The position numbers were made by a program, and so were the translations under genes. From Beduini massiliensis (GTDB taxonomy: Bacteria > Bacillota_I > Bacilli_A > Erysipelotrichales > Coprobacillaceae), in assembly GCF_000829905.1 (NCBI RefSeq), contig NZ_CDPP01000003.1, positions 356,400 through 420,399 on the forward strand: a stretch of 64,000 nt of DNA, in the 5' to 3' direction. Each line of letters starts with the position of its first letter. Position 1 is the first letter of the stretch. This document shows positions 9,674 to 19,042 of this stretch, piece after piece. The notes under the pieces were generated by a model that was not told the DNA's origin, searched no databases, and saw nothing but the letters and a program-made list of their open reading frames with translations.

Positions 9674-10492
9674 ATGCCAGAATTACCGGAAGTTGAAACA
9701 ATCCGAAGAACCTTGCAGGGACCTCTTATCAATCGGACGATTGAATCGATTGAAGTCCTTTATGCCCCCATCATTGAAGATGAAACTGAATTGTTTATCC
9801 AGCAAATCACACATCAAAAAATCATGGATATCGATCGTGTTGGCAAGTATCTGATCTTTGTCTTAGAAAACGATGCATTCATCTCTCACCTAAGAATGGA
9901 GGGAAAATATTATATCGTTCCCAAAGATACTGCTTATACCAAACATTGTCATGTGATCTTTCATTTAAACGATGATTTGGATCTGCGTTATTATGATACA
10001 CGTAAGTTTGGGCGTATGAAGCTTGTCAATGTTCACCATTATCGTCAGGAACTTCCTCTTGCTAAACTGGGCAAAGAGCCTTTTGACATTGACCCCAAGG
10101 CACTCTATCAGCTTCTTAAAAAAACCGGACGGCCTATTAAAGAGGTTCTGCTCGATCAGTCGGTTATCTTAGGTATTGGTAATATTTATGCGAATGAGAT
10201 TTGTTTTAGGATGAAAATCAACCCGATAGCGCCTGCGAATCATTTAACCTTAAAACGTGTGAAGGAATTAGTTGCGATTTCGATTGAAGTATTGAATGAA
10301 GCGATCGCCCAAGGAGGAACGACTATTCATACCTTTAGCGCAAATGGTATTGATGGTTTATTTCAAGTCCGTTTAAATGTTCATGGTAAAAAAGGACAGC
10401 CATGTCCGGTGTGTGGCAGTCCGATCGAAAAGATTCAAGTAGGAGGACGCGGAACCTATTATTGTAAGAAATGTCAGCGCAAGAAAACATAA
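9674..10492 (+). CDS. mutM: Formamidopyrimidine-DNA glycosylase (Fpg)
   Basis: MutM excises 8-oxoguanine and formamidopyrimidines and nicks the abasic site. The N-terminal PELPEVETIRR gives the catalytic Pro2/Glu3, K59-type lysine lies in DRVGKYL, a helix-two-turn-helix has LGIGNIYANEI, and the C-terminal zinc finger is CPVCGSPIEKIQVGGRGTYYCKKC. The 272 residues are full length. It starts six bases after the polA stop codon with only a weak ribosome site, so translation is probably coupled to polA. In related genomes coaE follows directly; here a convergent gene on the other strand lies between. Confidence 0.97.
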   Translation: MPELPEVETIRRTLQGPLINRTIESIEVLYAPIIEDETELFIQQITHQKIMDIDRVGKYLIFVLENDAFISHLRMEGKYYIVPKDTAYTKHCHVIFHLNDDLDLRYYDTRKFGRMKLVNVHHYRQELPLAKLGKEPFDIDPKALYQLLKKTGRPIKEVLLDQSVILGIGNIYANEICFRMKINPIAPANHLTLKRVKELVAISIEVLNEAIAQGGTTIHTFSANGIDGLFQVRLNVHGKKGQPCPVCGSPIEKIQVGGRGTYYCKKCQRKKT

Positions 10493-10521
10493 AAGGAATC
10501 CAAACGGATTCCTTTATTTTT
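10492..10521. terminator. Bidirectional terminator between mutM and the EAL gene
   Basis: A perfect 10-bp stem AAAGGAATCC/GGATTCCTTT with loop AAAC is flanked by T-rich DNA on the right and A-rich DNA on the left. It begins at the mutM stop codon and overlaps the stop codon of the convergent gene. Confidence 0.85.
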
Positions 10522-12595
10522 TAAGATATAAAGTTTCAAATGACGGAATAGGGAGAGGCTTAGAAAAATAATAGCCTTGAATCAGATGACATGGCGAATG
10601 ACGTAAAAATTCTACTTGCTCCCTTGTTTCAATCCCTTCGGCAATTGTAGTCATTTGTAAAGCCTTCGCCATTTCCAGCATACTTTGAATGATGATATTC
10701 TCTTTCTTATTTTCCATCTTCTGCGAAGAAAAGAAGGCTTTATCTAGTTTGATAGAATCGACATTTATGTTTTTAAGTGTATTCAAACTTGAATAACCAC
10801 TGCCAAAATCATCCATTGAACAGGTAAACCCTGCTTCATGAATCTTATCAATAATGGACATAAAAGCTTGTGGATTTTCAAATACCATTGTTTCGGTTAA
10901 TTCAATTTCCAAATATTGAGATGGAACCTGATAGTCATCTCGAATTTCTTTATAGCGCTTTATAAAGTCCTTATTTTTAAAGTGAAGACGTGACATATTG
11001 ACAGAAATAGGAATTAACGAGTGTCCTTCTTTTAACCAGCGAGCTAACAGTTGACATACATTTTCAAATACAAAGAGATCCAGCTGAATAATGAAGCCGT
11101 TTGATTCAAATAAAGGAATAAAATCATTAGGTGGAATCAGACCATATTGCGGGTCATTCCAACGAATCAAAGCTTCGGCTCCGGCGATTGTATTGGTTTC
11201 AACCTCATACTTAGGCTGAAGATAGACTTCAAATTCCTTGTTTTTTAAAGCCTCTCGCATTCTATTTTCAATATTTTTTTCATCTAGCATCTGGGTACGA
11301 ATCGTATCCGTATAGTAATGATAAAGACACATCCCTTCTTTTATAGAATCATTATTTTTGAGAGCGGCATGGGCATAGTCCTCAATTGATGTTACGGGCA
11401 TTTTTGGATCATTAATATGGTAAATACCGGCACTAAATGTCAGATAATATTTATATACGTTTTGATCATTATAGCTGTTGATATCTTGAATCATGGTGTT
11501 GAGCCGATCCTCGATAACTTTAGGTTCGATTGTTTTAAGCAAGATGACAAAATTATCGGAGAAGATACGAGTCAGACATTCCTCATCTAGCAGATGAGCT
11601 TTGATTTTACGGTAAATATAGATTAAGGCACGATCACCGGCTTCCACACCGCCAATATCATTCAACAGTTTAAATTTCTGCAAGTTCAGCCAGATGACAC
11701 TGTAAGTACCCGAAACAGCAGAACGAATGCGCTCACCGGCTGCTAAATCGAATTTGCGGCGATTAAATCCTTTGGTGATTTCATCCGAGAAAGCTAATGT
11801 ATGCAAGGTTTGATTATATTCTTCCAGCTGTTTGTTTTTCTTGGTAATCTCCGTTACATCGGTATAAATGAGCAAATAAACCGGATCATTATCGACCCAA
11901 TCAATACATTGTGCATGAATCTTTAAAAAGCATTGTTCTTTGCTGTGATTTGTCGGCGAGATAGTAAAGGCAGCGTTTTTCCCTTGTCTTAACAAAGGCA
12001 AAACTTCAATCACTTCATGTAATGCTTCACTTGTTTTTAAATCTTCAAGATGAAAAGAACGTTTTTGATTAAAGAAGTCATAAAAGCTTTGATTTCCATC
12101 CAAGAAACTAAGAGAATCTTTGGTAAGACGATACTTAGCAATAAGACCGGGGAAATTATCCTGTATCACATCTTTTTCAATTTTTGTCTGCATCACGCTG
12201 GTCATATCACTCATGATTGAATAAGAAATCTGAGAGCCATTGACATACTCATCAATAAAGACAGCAGTAATGCGAATCCATAATTTTGTCCCATTCTTAT
12301 GTTTCATTCGACCAATATATTCATAGCCGCCCTTATTGTTTTCTAAGGCATCGATGACAACTGCACAAAGGTTATTCCATTCATCGGGGCTATCTTTAAA
12401 AAATAGATCGGGACGATTATGGAAGCGACGCTCATATTCTTCTTTTGTATAGCCAAAGAGTTCATAATACCGATCATTGGCAGCGACCAAAGTAAAGTGT
12501 TCATCTAATAAATGCTTGCTGACACTGGCATTTAGCCCCTCCATCAGATATTGATATTCTAAATCTTTGGATAATTTTGCGGGTTGTTGGTCCAT
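10514..12595 (-). CDS. PAS-GGDEF-EAL protein, predicted c-di-GMP phosphodiesterase
   Basis: This 693-residue cytoplasmic signalling protein has no obvious membrane segment. It starts with PAS folds (about 15-260; the second is followed by VYLLIYTDVTEITKKNKQLEEYN). A GGDEF domain (about 275-430) and an EAL domain (about 440-690) follow. The GGDEF signature is replaced by FSDNF, so cyclase activity is unlikely. The EAL domain keeps its metal and catalytic residues: EALIRW, SVNMSRLHF, EIELTET, MDDFGSGYSSL, DSIKLDKAF, IAEGIE and QGYYFSKPL. It is therefore predicted to hydrolyse c-di-GMP, with GGDEF perhaps acting as a GTP sensor. AAGGAGGG sits before the ATG on the minus strand, and an ATTATA (-10 on the minus strand) lies at 12622-12627. 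It interrupts the usual mutM-coaE neighbourhood. Confidence 0.92.
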   Translation of the reverse strand: MDQQPAKLSKDLEYQYLMEGLNASVSKHLLDEHFTLVAANDRYYELFGYTKEEYERRFHNRPDLFFKDSPDEWNNLCAVVIDALENNKGGYEYIGRMKHKNGTKLWIRITAVFIDEYVNGSQISYSIMSDMTSVMQTKIEKDVIQDNFPGLIAKYRLTKDSLSFLDGNQSFYDFFNQKRSFHLEDLKTSEALHEVIEVLPLLRQGKNAAFTISPTNHSKEQCFLKIHAQCIDWVDNDPVYLLIYTDVTEITKKNKQLEEYNQTLHTLAFSDEITKGFNRRKFDLAAGERIRSAVSGTYSVIWLNLQKFKLLNDIGGVEAGDRALIYIYRKIKAHLLDEECLTRIFSDNFVILLKTIEPKVIEDRLNTMIQDINSYNDQNVYKYYLTFSAGIYHINDPKMPVTSIEDYAHAALKNNDSIKEGMCLYHYYTDTIRTQMLDEKNIENRMREALKNKEFEVYLQPKYEVETNTIAGAEALIRWNDPQYGLIPPNDFIPLFESNGFIIQLDLFVFENVCQLLARWLKEGHSLIPISVNMSRLHFKNKDFIKRYKEIRDDYQVPSQYLEIELTETMVFENPQAFMSIIDKIHEAGFTCSMDDFGSGYSSLNTLKNINVDSIKLDKAFFSSQKMENKKENIIIQSMLEMAKALQMTTIAEGIETREQVEFLRHSPCHLIQGYYFSKPLPIPSFETLYLKK

Positions 12596-12724
12596 GCTGT
12601 TCCCTCCTTGCTTATTATCATATTATAACACTTTTTATAGGTCGGAGATATGGTTTTAAAGGGAGTTTACAATTTTAGCGGAATGTTCGTATTTGGATCA
12701 ACTTTGTTTTTTTATGATCAAGAA

Positions 12725-12753
12725 TTGCGTGCGGAGAAGAATTTGTTTATAAT
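12725..12753 (+). promoter_or_regulatory. Sigma-A-type promoter for coaE-dnaB-dnaI
   Basis: TTGCGT at 12725-12730 and a perfect TATAAT at 12748-12753 are separated by 17 bases. The coaE start codon lies 21 bases beyond the -10. Confidence 0.7.
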
Positions 12754-12774
12754 GTAGAAAATGGTGGTGAGAAG

Positions 12775-13374
12775 ATGATTATAGGAATTACCGGTGGGAT
12801 CGCATCAGGGAAGAGTACGGTGAGTCAATATTTAAAAGAGAATGGTTTTTTGGTAGTGGATGCCGACCAGTTATCAAAAGATGCCTTAACAGTGGATAAG
12901 CGTTGTATTTTGCAGGTACGCAAGCTGTTTGACTGTATGGACGAAGCAGGGAATATCGATCGGGCAAAATTAGGTACTATCATCTTTAATGATAAACAAG
13001 CTCAGACACAGTTGGAGGGCATTGTTCATCCTTATGTTATCAATAAGATGAAAGAAGCCATTCAAAACAGTAAAGAAGAATGGCTGTTTTTAGATATTCC
13101 TTTACTTTATGAAGCTCACTTAGAATATTTATGTGATCACATTGTAGTGGTATATGTCGATGAACAGGTACAGTTAGAACGTTTGCTTAAACGCAATGCT
13201 TTATCCATCACAGAGGCTAAGGCACGCATTCATGCGCAAATGCCATTAATAGAAAAAAAGCAAAAAGCAAATTATATTATAGATAATAATGGAAGCCGAG
13301 AAGATCTGATCAGACAAGCGGATCAATTTATTCAAGGGCTAAAGAAAGGAGAGATTCAATGGGAGAACTATTAA
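12775..13374 (+). CDS. coaE: Dephospho-CoA kinase
   Basis: CoaE catalyses the last step of CoA synthesis, ATP-dependent phosphorylation of dephospho-CoA. The P-loop GITGGIASGKST begins at residue 3, followed by DADQLSKDAL, DIPLLYE and the ERLLKR lid region, all typical. The 199 residues are normal length. GGTGGTGAGAAG lies before the ATG. The 3' end overlaps dnaB by 16 bases, implying translational coupling. The coaE-dnaB-dnaI order is conserved in Bacillus relatives. Confidence 0.96.
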   Translation: MIIGITGGIASGKSTVSQYLKENGFLVVDADQLSKDALTVDKRCILQVRKLFDCMDEAGNIDRAKLGTIIFNDKQAQTQLEGIVHPYVINKMKEAIQNSKEEWLFLDIPLLYEAHLEYLCDHIVVVYVDEQVQLERLLKRNALSITEAKARIHAQMPLIEKKQKANYIIDNNGSREDLIRQADQFIQGLKKGEIQWENY

Positions 13375-14651
13375 GCTGCGATCGCTATCAGGTATATGCG
13401 ATGGGACAGTTATCACCGCTTTCTTACAGTGTCTTATCACAGCTTTACCAGCCCTTAGTTGGGGCGAAAGCTTATGGGCTGTATATGTATTTATATTCTG
13501 AAGTGGATGTGATGAAAATGCTGTCGATTGAATCCAATCATAGCCGCATTTCTTCTTATACATCATTATCTTTGCATCAGATTAAAGAAAATATGAAAAA
13601 ACTGGAAGCCATTGGTCTGGTAAAAAGCTATATTCGCTATGAATCTGAGATGACGAAATATCTTTATGAATTGTTAATGCCGATGAATCCGCAGCAGTTC
13701 TTTCAAAATGATCTGTTGAATGTACTGCTTTATCGCACCTTGGGTTCATTAGAATATGATAAGACACGTTTTTTATTCCGTCTGCCGGAAATTGACTTGA
13801 ACGGTTATGATGAAGTGACTGCTAATTTTGAAGAGGTTTTCTTTATTGATGAAACCTCTACAGAAGGGTCACAAATTCTAAAGTATAAAGGCAACTATCG
13901 TAAAGAAGAAAGCAAGACACCGGTGATCGATTATCCGTTGGACCTTTTCTACAAACAGCTTCAAGAGCTGCAAGTGAGACGAAAATGGATCACCCCGGCT
14001 GTAGAAACAAAAGTGAAGCAATTAGGAGTCGCTTATCATATCAGCGGTCAGCAGATGGCACAATTGGTGTATGATGCGATGGATCATGAACGCATCAATT
14101 TAGATGTTTTAGCCAAGAAAGTAAGAGATTATAATGATTTGGAATCACCACGCAGCTTCAATCGTATCTATCACCAGCAGCCTATTCAATTTTCTTCTTC
14201 AAATCAAGCAGATAATGCGAAATCACGCCATATTTTACAGTTGGAAACATGGTCCCCTTATAAATTGATTGAAAAGAAACAGGGGGGGAAACCGGTACGC
14301 AGAGATTTAGCTATTATTGAAAAACTGATGGTGGATCTTAATTTGGAACCGGGCGTGGTCAATGTTTTGCTGGAATTGACATGGTCACAAAACGATGAGC
14401 GTATTTCACGTGATTTCGTTGAATCCATTGGTGCTACTTGGAAACGAAAAAATATTCACACTGTGCAGCAGGCAATGCAGGAAGCTAAAAATTATATTCG
14501 TTATAAAAATAAAAATAATCAGGATATCACGCCGGAATGGTTTAAAGATCAGCAGGCAGAAAAGAAACTGCAAGCCGTAAAAGAAGATCAGCATCAAGAA
14601 GAAAATGACATCTCTGATGAAGAACTACGTGCATTGCTTAAAAGTATTTAA
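13359..14651 (+). CDS. dnaB: Replication initiation/membrane attachment protein DnaB
   Basis: This is the Bacillus-type DnaB (unrelated to E. coli DnaB helicase), which with DnaD and DnaI loads the replicative helicase at oriC and at stalled forks. The N-terminal winged-helix region has YQVYAMGQLSPLSYSVLSQLYQPLVG, typical of the family. The C-terminal DDBH2 domain covers about 310-390 (DLNLEPGVVNVLLELTW and ATWKRKNIHTVQQAM). The length of 430 is close to that of B. subtilis DnaB. AAAGGAGAG precedes the ATG inside the end of coaE. dnaI follows 12 bases later. A run of seven G lies at about 14282-14288 and is in frame. Confidence 0.93.
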   Translation: MGELLSCDRYQVYAMGQLSPLSYSVLSQLYQPLVGAKAYGLYMYLYSEVDVMKMLSIESNHSRISSYTSLSLHQIKENMKKLEAIGLVKSYIRYESEMTKYLYELLMPMNPQQFFQNDLLNVLLYRTLGSLEYDKTRFLFRLPEIDLNGYDEVTANFEEVFFIDETSTEGSQILKYKGNYRKEESKTPVIDYPLDLFYKQLQELQVRRKWITPAVETKVKQLGVAYHISGQQMAQLVYDAMDHERINLDVLAKKVRDYNDLESPRSFNRIYHQQPIQFSSSNQADNAKSRHILQLETWSPYKLIEKKQGGKPVRRDLAIIEKLMVDLNLEPGVVNVLLELTWSQNDERISRDFVESIGATWKRKNIHTVQQAMQEAKNYIRYKNKNNQDITPEWFKDQQAEKKLQAVKEDQHQEENDISDEELRALLKSI

Positions 14652-14663
14652 TAAGGAGGACCT

Positions 14664-15563
14664 ATGAAAAAATTAAGTGAGGCAGTAAAACTGCCCAGTG
14701 AAATCAATAGGATGAAAAAAGAAAACTTAGATGCCCTATGTCAGGATTCATTAATTCAGTCTTTCATGCAGAAGTATCAGTTGAAAAGAAGCATGATGGA
14801 TGATTATTGGATCGAATTAATCAATTATTACGAAGATAAAGAAATATGCAGTCGTTGTCCGGGAATTGAACAATGTCCTAAAAATACAATCGGTTATCAA
14901 ATGTCATTGCAGTTTGAAAATCAGCGTGTGGCTTTAAGCATGCATCCTTGCACCAAAGAGGCAGTCCGTCAGCTAAAACGCAGCACATTAGAGTTAATTG
15001 AACCTTGCAATATGCCAAAATCTATTTTTGATATTCCTTTGGATGAATTAGAATTGACCGGGCGTAAGGATGTATTACTGTTTTGTCAGAAACTGGCTCA
15101 GAATTTGGGAAGTAATGGGCTTTATTTATACGGACCGATTCAAAACGGAAAAACAACAATCATGGCGGCACTGATTTATCGATTTGCTTTAAAAAAGATT
15201 CCTTGTGGGTTTGTCAATGTGCCGGGACTGATTGCAGAATTAAAAGAGCAGTTTTCTTATAATGATGGGAAATCCGATCTTATGCATCAGTTAAAAAGTG
15301 TTGATGTTTTGGTGCTGGATGATATCGGCGGCGAGAATGTGACAGCGTGGTCTCGTGATGAAGTATTAAGTGCGATTATTAATGAGCGTGCTTTACGAAA
15401 ACTGCCGACCTTTTTTACCAGTGTTTACAGTTTAGAGGAATTAAAAAAATATTATGTTTTATCTAAGCAAAAAGGGGATACAATTAAAGTAGAGCGATTA
15501 ATTGAAAAAATGAAAGCGGTTAGCATGATTATGGAGTTAAAATCAGCTAAATTTAATATGTGA
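14664..15563 (+). CDS. dnaI: Primosomal helicase loader DnaI
   Basis: DnaI is the AAA+ loader that places the DnaC helicase on DNA. The N-terminal region has the zinc-type cysteines CSRCPGIEQC (about 65-76), matching the DnaI helicase-binding domain. The AAA+ core has Walker A GPIQNGKTT, Walker B VLVLDDIGGE and a sensor region around TFFTSVYSLEEL, with an arginine finger expected near KVERLIEKM. The 299 residues are typical. A strong AAGGAGG lies before the ATG. Replacement of the usual GxxGxGKT by GPIQNGKT still satisfies the P-loop. Confidence 0.94.
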   Translation: MKKLSEAVKLPSEINRMKKENLDALCQDSLIQSFMQKYQLKRSMMDDYWIELINYYEDKEICSRCPGIEQCPKNTIGYQMSLQFENQRVALSMHPCTKEAVRQLKRSTLELIEPCNMPKSIFDIPLDELELTGRKDVLLFCQKLAQNLGSNGLYLYGPIQNGKTTIMAALIYRFALKKIPCGFVNVPGLIAELKEQFSYNDGKSDLMHQLKSVDVLVLDDIGGENVTAWSRDEVLSAIINERALRKLPTFFTSVYSLEELKKYYVLSKQKGDTIKVERLIEKMKAVSMIMELKSAKFNM

Positions 15564-15579
15564 AATTATTATTTAGATG

Positions 15580-15607
15580 TTGAAAAATAGAAAAATCATG
15601 ATAAAAT
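15580..15607 (+). promoter_or_regulatory. Promoter for pfkA-pyk
   Basis: TTGAAA at 15580-15585 and TAAAAT at 15602-15607 are separated by 16 bases, 34 bases before the pfkA ATG. Confidence 0.6.
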
Positions 15608-15641
15608 ATCAATGGATTGAAGAACTTAATGAGGTGAACAG

Positions 15642-16595
15642 ATGATAAAAAAAGTGGCAGTTTTAACTTCCGGGGGAGATGCTCCGGGAATGAACAGTGT
15701 CATCCACGCCATATGTCTTCGATGTGAGAAATTAAACATTGAGCTAATTGGAGTGATTGGCGGGTTTAAAGGATTGTACGAAGGACATTTTGTGAAACTA
15801 CATAGTGATAAGACAAGTCAAAGCGCCTCAATGGGGGGAACAATCCTAAAATCTTCACGCTTTATAGAATTTAAACAAACAGAGTATGTGGAAGCAGCGG
15901 TTCAAAAAGCCCGTGAAGCGGGTATTGATGGTGTGATTGTCATCGGCGGTGACGGAAGCTATTTAGGTGCTCTTGCTTTAGCCAAAGCGAAAATGCCGAC
16001 AATCGGTGTACCGGGAACCATTGACAACGATATTTCGGGGACTCAGTTTACGATTGGCTTTGACAGTGCCTTCAATACGATTGTGCATTGCATTGATCAA
16101 TTGAAAGATACGATTCGCAGTCATAAACGCTGTCTGCTTGTAGAAGTAATGGGACGCCATTGCAGTGATCTTGCTGTATATGGAGCGATTTCGGGCAATG
16201 TTGACGCAGTGATTACCGCAGAAACAAACATAAATGAAATGGCATTGAAAGATCTTATTATTGATTCGATAAAACGTAAAGATGAATGCATGATCATAGT
16301 GAGCGAAAATGTTTTAAATGTGCATGATCTGGCGGCACGCTTGGAAGAATTATCCGGAGTAGAATGTCGTGGAAGTGTTCTGGGATATCTTCAACGAGGA
16401 GGAACTCCAAGTGCACGCGATCGTTTGTTGGCAGTTCGCTGCGGTTTATGTGCTGTCGATGCTTTAAATGATGGCAAAAGCGGAGAATGTACGTGTTTAA
16501 AAGATGAAATGATTATGTTATTACCGATAGAAAAAGCATTAAGCGAAAACTATCACAATTCGTATATTCACGAAGAATATCAAAAACTTCGTTAA
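15642..16595 (+). CDS. pfkA: 6-phosphofructokinase (ATP)
   Basis: PfkA commits fructose 6-phosphate to glycolysis. Hallmarks are TSGGDAPGMN at the N-terminus, the ATP site GGDGSYLGA, the catalytic PGTIDNDI with its Asp pair, the substrate loop VEVMGRH and QRGGTPSARDR. The 317 residues match the bacterial allosteric enzyme. The Gly of GGDGS indicates ATP rather than pyrophosphate use. It is followed after 31 bases by pyk in the classical pfkA-pyk operon. Confidence 0.97.
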   Translation: MIKKVAVLTSGGDAPGMNSVIHAICLRCEKLNIELIGVIGGFKGLYEGHFVKLHSDKTSQSASMGGTILKSSRFIEFKQTEYVEAAVQKAREAGIDGVIVIGGDGSYLGALALAKAKMPTIGVPGTIDNDISGTQFTIGFDSAFNTIVHCIDQLKDTIRSHKRCLLVEVMGRHCSDLAVYGAISGNVDAVITAETNINEMALKDLIIDSIKRKDECMIIVSENVLNVHDLAARLEELSGVECRGSVLGYLQRGGTPSARDRLLAVRCGLCAVDALNDGKSGECTCLKDEMIMLLPIEKALSENYHNSYIHEEYQKLR

Positions 16596-16626
16596 TATAA
16601 AGCTAAAATAAAAAGGAGAAAAAGAA

Positions 16627-18054
16627 ATGCAACCTATTAAAAAAACTAAAATGGTATGTACGATTGGTCCTGCTTCAGAACCAAGAGAAATTTTAGAAAG
16701 CTTAATCGATGCTGGGATGAACGTTATGCGTTTAAACTTCTCACATGGAGATTTCGACGAACATGGCGGACGTATTAAAACCGTAAAAGCAATTAAGGCT
16801 GAAACTGGAAAAGAATGTGCTATTTTATTAGATACAAAAGGGCCGGAAATCAGAACGGGAGATTTCGAAGGTGGCGTAGCCCAATTCAAAAAAGGTCAAA
16901 CTTCTGTTGTATGTTTTGAAGATATTGAAGGAACAAGTGATCGTTTCTCAATTTCTTATAAAGGGTTATACCAAGATGTTATCCCTGGTGGCATCATCTT
17001 AGTTAATGACGGACAAGTGGAATTACGTGTTGAAAAAGTAGAAGGAAAAGACATCGTTACTACTTGTTTAAATGACGGAGCTGTGAAAAACAAACGTGGA
17101 ATCAACGTTCCAGGAATCAAATTAGGATTTGATTACTTATCTGAAAAAGATATCAGCGATATCACTTTTGGATGTGAACAAGGAATTAACTATGTAGCGG
17201 CTTCATTCGTAAGACGTGCTGATGATGTAAAACAAGTAAGAGCATTACTAGACAAAAACGGACGTCCTGACGTTCAAATCATCGCTAAGATCGAAAACAG
17301 CGAAGGTGTTGAAAACATGGATGAAATCTTAGAAGTTGCAGACGGAATCATGGTTGCTCGTGGTGACCTTGGTGTAGAAGTTCCTGCAGAAGATGTTCCA
17401 TTAATTCAAAAAGAATTAATCAGAAAATGTAATGCTGTGGGGAAAGTCGTTATTACAGCTACACAAATGTTGGAAAGTATGCAAATGAATCCAAGACCAA
17501 CACGTGCAGAAGTATCAGACGTTGCCAATGCAATCTTTGATGGTAGTGATGCCGTGATGTTATCTGGAGAATCTGCTCAAGGAAATTATCCATTGGAAGC
17601 AGTTCAGACAATGGCTAAAGTAGCAATGAAAACAGAAACAGCTTTAGATCATGGATCATTATTCAGAAAAGCTGAAAGAACTGCAAAAAATGATGATTCT
17701 GATGAAGCAATCTGCATGTCAGTGACTGAAATTGCAAACAAATTCAATGTAGCAGCAATCGTTGCTTTCACTGAATCTGGACGTACAGCTCAAAGAATTT
17801 CAAGATTCAGACCTAGCTGCCCAATTTTAGCGGCAACACCTCATGTGATGACAATGAAACGTTTAGCAATCAACTGGGGAGTTCATGCAGTTGTGTGTGA
17901 ACCTGTAACAAAAGTTGAAAACATGGTACCTTATGCTATCGAATTAGCAAAAGAATTCGGTGTTGAAGCTGGAGAAAAAATCTTAGTAACAGGTGGAAAC
18001 CCTGGGCAAGTGGGTTCTACTAACTTCTTAAACTTAGTGGTTGCAGTGAAGTAA
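16627..18054 (+). CDS. pyk: Pyruvate kinase
   Basis: Pyruvate kinase converts phosphoenolpyruvate and ADP to pyruvate and ATP. Motifs include TIGPASE, MNVMRLNFSHGDF, LDTKGPEIRTG, IIAKIENSEGVENMDEIL (active-site Lys/Glu), MVARGDLGVEVP and TATQMLESM. The C-terminal effector domain runs to residue 475. It lacks the extra PEP-utiliser domain of Bacillus Pyk, whose length is about 585. Codon use is strongly biased (TTA, GAA, AAA, CGT), as in eno and HU, fitting high expression. A ribosome site AAAGGAG precedes the ATG, and a terminator closes the operon. Confidence 0.97.
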   Translation: MQPIKKTKMVCTIGPASEPREILESLIDAGMNVMRLNFSHGDFDEHGGRIKTVKAIKAETGKECAILLDTKGPEIRTGDFEGGVAQFKKGQTSVVCFEDIEGTSDRFSISYKGLYQDVIPGGIILVNDGQVELRVEKVEGKDIVTTCLNDGAVKNKRGINVPGIKLGFDYLSEKDISDITFGCEQGINYVAASFVRRADDVKQVRALLDKNGRPDVQIIAKIENSEGVENMDEILEVADGIMVARGDLGVEVPAEDVPLIQKELIRKCNAVGKVVITATQMLESMQMNPRPTRAEVSDVANAIFDGSDAVMLSGESAQGNYPLEAVQTMAKVAMKTETALDHGSLFRKAERTAKNDDSDEAICMSVTEIANKFNVAAIVAFTESGRTAQRISRFRPSCPILAATPHVMTMKRLAINWGVHAVVCEPVTKVENMVPYAIELAKEFGVEAGEKILVTGGNPGQVGSTNFLNLVVAVK

Positions 18055-18066
18055 ATACATAAATTT

Positions 18067-18094
18067 GGCTTTCGGATAGACGGAAGCCTTTTTT
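18067..18094 (+). terminator. Terminator of the pfkA-pyk operon
   Basis: GGCTTTCG, loop GATAGA and CGGAAGCC (one G-T pair) are followed by six T. Confidence 0.85.
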
Positions 18095-18141
18095 ATTTGT
18101 TTAAATTATGTTAAGATATAAACGTTATGGAGGGAAACAGG

Positions 18142-19041
18142 ATGGAAAGGTATACTGCATTTGATTTAGAACTAGCCAATCGATATCCAAGCAGCATATG
18201 TGCAATCGGTGTCTGCGTTGTGGAAAACAACCGCATTGTCGATACGTTCTATTCAAGGGTAAAACCGGTTCCCTTCATCAGTGAAAGCGGACATTATCAT
18301 ATACATCAGATCAGTGAGGGGAAATTGGCGGCTGCTCCGACCTTTGATCAGGTGTGGGCACAAATTGCACCTTTATTCAATGATACGGTGATATTAGCTC
18401 ATAATATCCAGCAGGACGCCTTAGCTTTAAGAGCGACTTTGGATTATTATCATTTAACTTATCCTAACTGTGATATGTCCTGTACGTTTGTTTTATCAAA
18501 GAAATTGCTGCCAAACTGTCCTTCTTATAAATTAGATGGAATTGCTTCATATTTCAATTTTCGTTTTTCGCATCACCATGCTTTAGAAGATGCGATTATG
18601 TGTTATCGTATCATTCGTAAAATAAAAAGTATTTATCAGTTAAGAAGTTTAGATGAACTGCATGAATTGATTCACGTTAAATATGGAAGAATGGCAGATC
18701 AATATTATAGGAATATTTATATGAGCGATATTGCCAGCAATCAAGAGATTCGTGAAGAAGAAGGCAAAGACACTGATCATTTTCTTTTTCACCAATGCAT
18801 TTGTTTGGACAGTATTCATGTTAGCTATGGTACCGTTATTAAAGACTATATAACGCATTGCGGCGGCTTTTTGCAAGAGAAAGTAAACATTAATACGAAT
18901 TATCTGATCAGTGCCGGAAAGACAGATACAAATAACTATAAGCGAGCATATGAACTCATGCAGAAAGGGCAGGATATCCAAATCATCGGATTAACTGAAT
19001 TTTTGCAGATCATTAATGAAAATACATGGGTAGGGAGTTAG
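18142..19041 (+). CDS. DnaQ-like 3'-5' exonuclease with C-terminal BRCT domain
   Basis: The protein has an N-terminal DEDDh exonuclease domain (about 1-160) and a C-terminal BRCT-like domain (about 215-299). Exo I is FDLEL, Exo II is AHNIQQDALAL and Exo III is HHALEDA, so all acidic residues and the His are present. The BRCT part has ITHCGGFLQEKVNINTNYLI and the DIQIIGLTEFLQII end. This arrangement resembles stand-alone epsilon-like nucleases and suggests recruitment to DNA repair or replication sites; the substrate is unknown. An ATG at 18127 is in frame, but GGAGGG at 18129-18134 is ideally spaced for the ATG at 18142, giving 299 residues. An FMN-binding lipoprotein follows one base after the stop. 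Confidence 0.85.
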   Translation: MERYTAFDLELANRYPSSICAIGVCVVENNRIVDTFYSRVKPVPFISESGHYHIHQISEGKLAAAPTFDQVWAQIAPLFNDTVILAHNIQQDALALRATLDYYHLTYPNCDMSCTFVLSKKLLPNCPSYKLDGIASYFNFRFSHHHALEDAIMCYRIIRKIKSIYQLRSLDELHELIHVKYGRMADQYYRNIYMSDIASNQEIREEEGKDTDHFLFHQCICLDSIHVSYGTVIKDYITHCGGFLQEKVNINTNYLISAGKTDTNNYKRAYELMQKGQDIQIIGLTEFLQIINENTWVGS

Positions 19042-19042
19042 A

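Noticed and set aside
14282..14288. Run of seven G inside dnaB, a possible phase-variable tract.
   Set aside because: It encodes Gly-Gly in frame within a conserved essential gene. No sign of a second frame or of regulation is visible.
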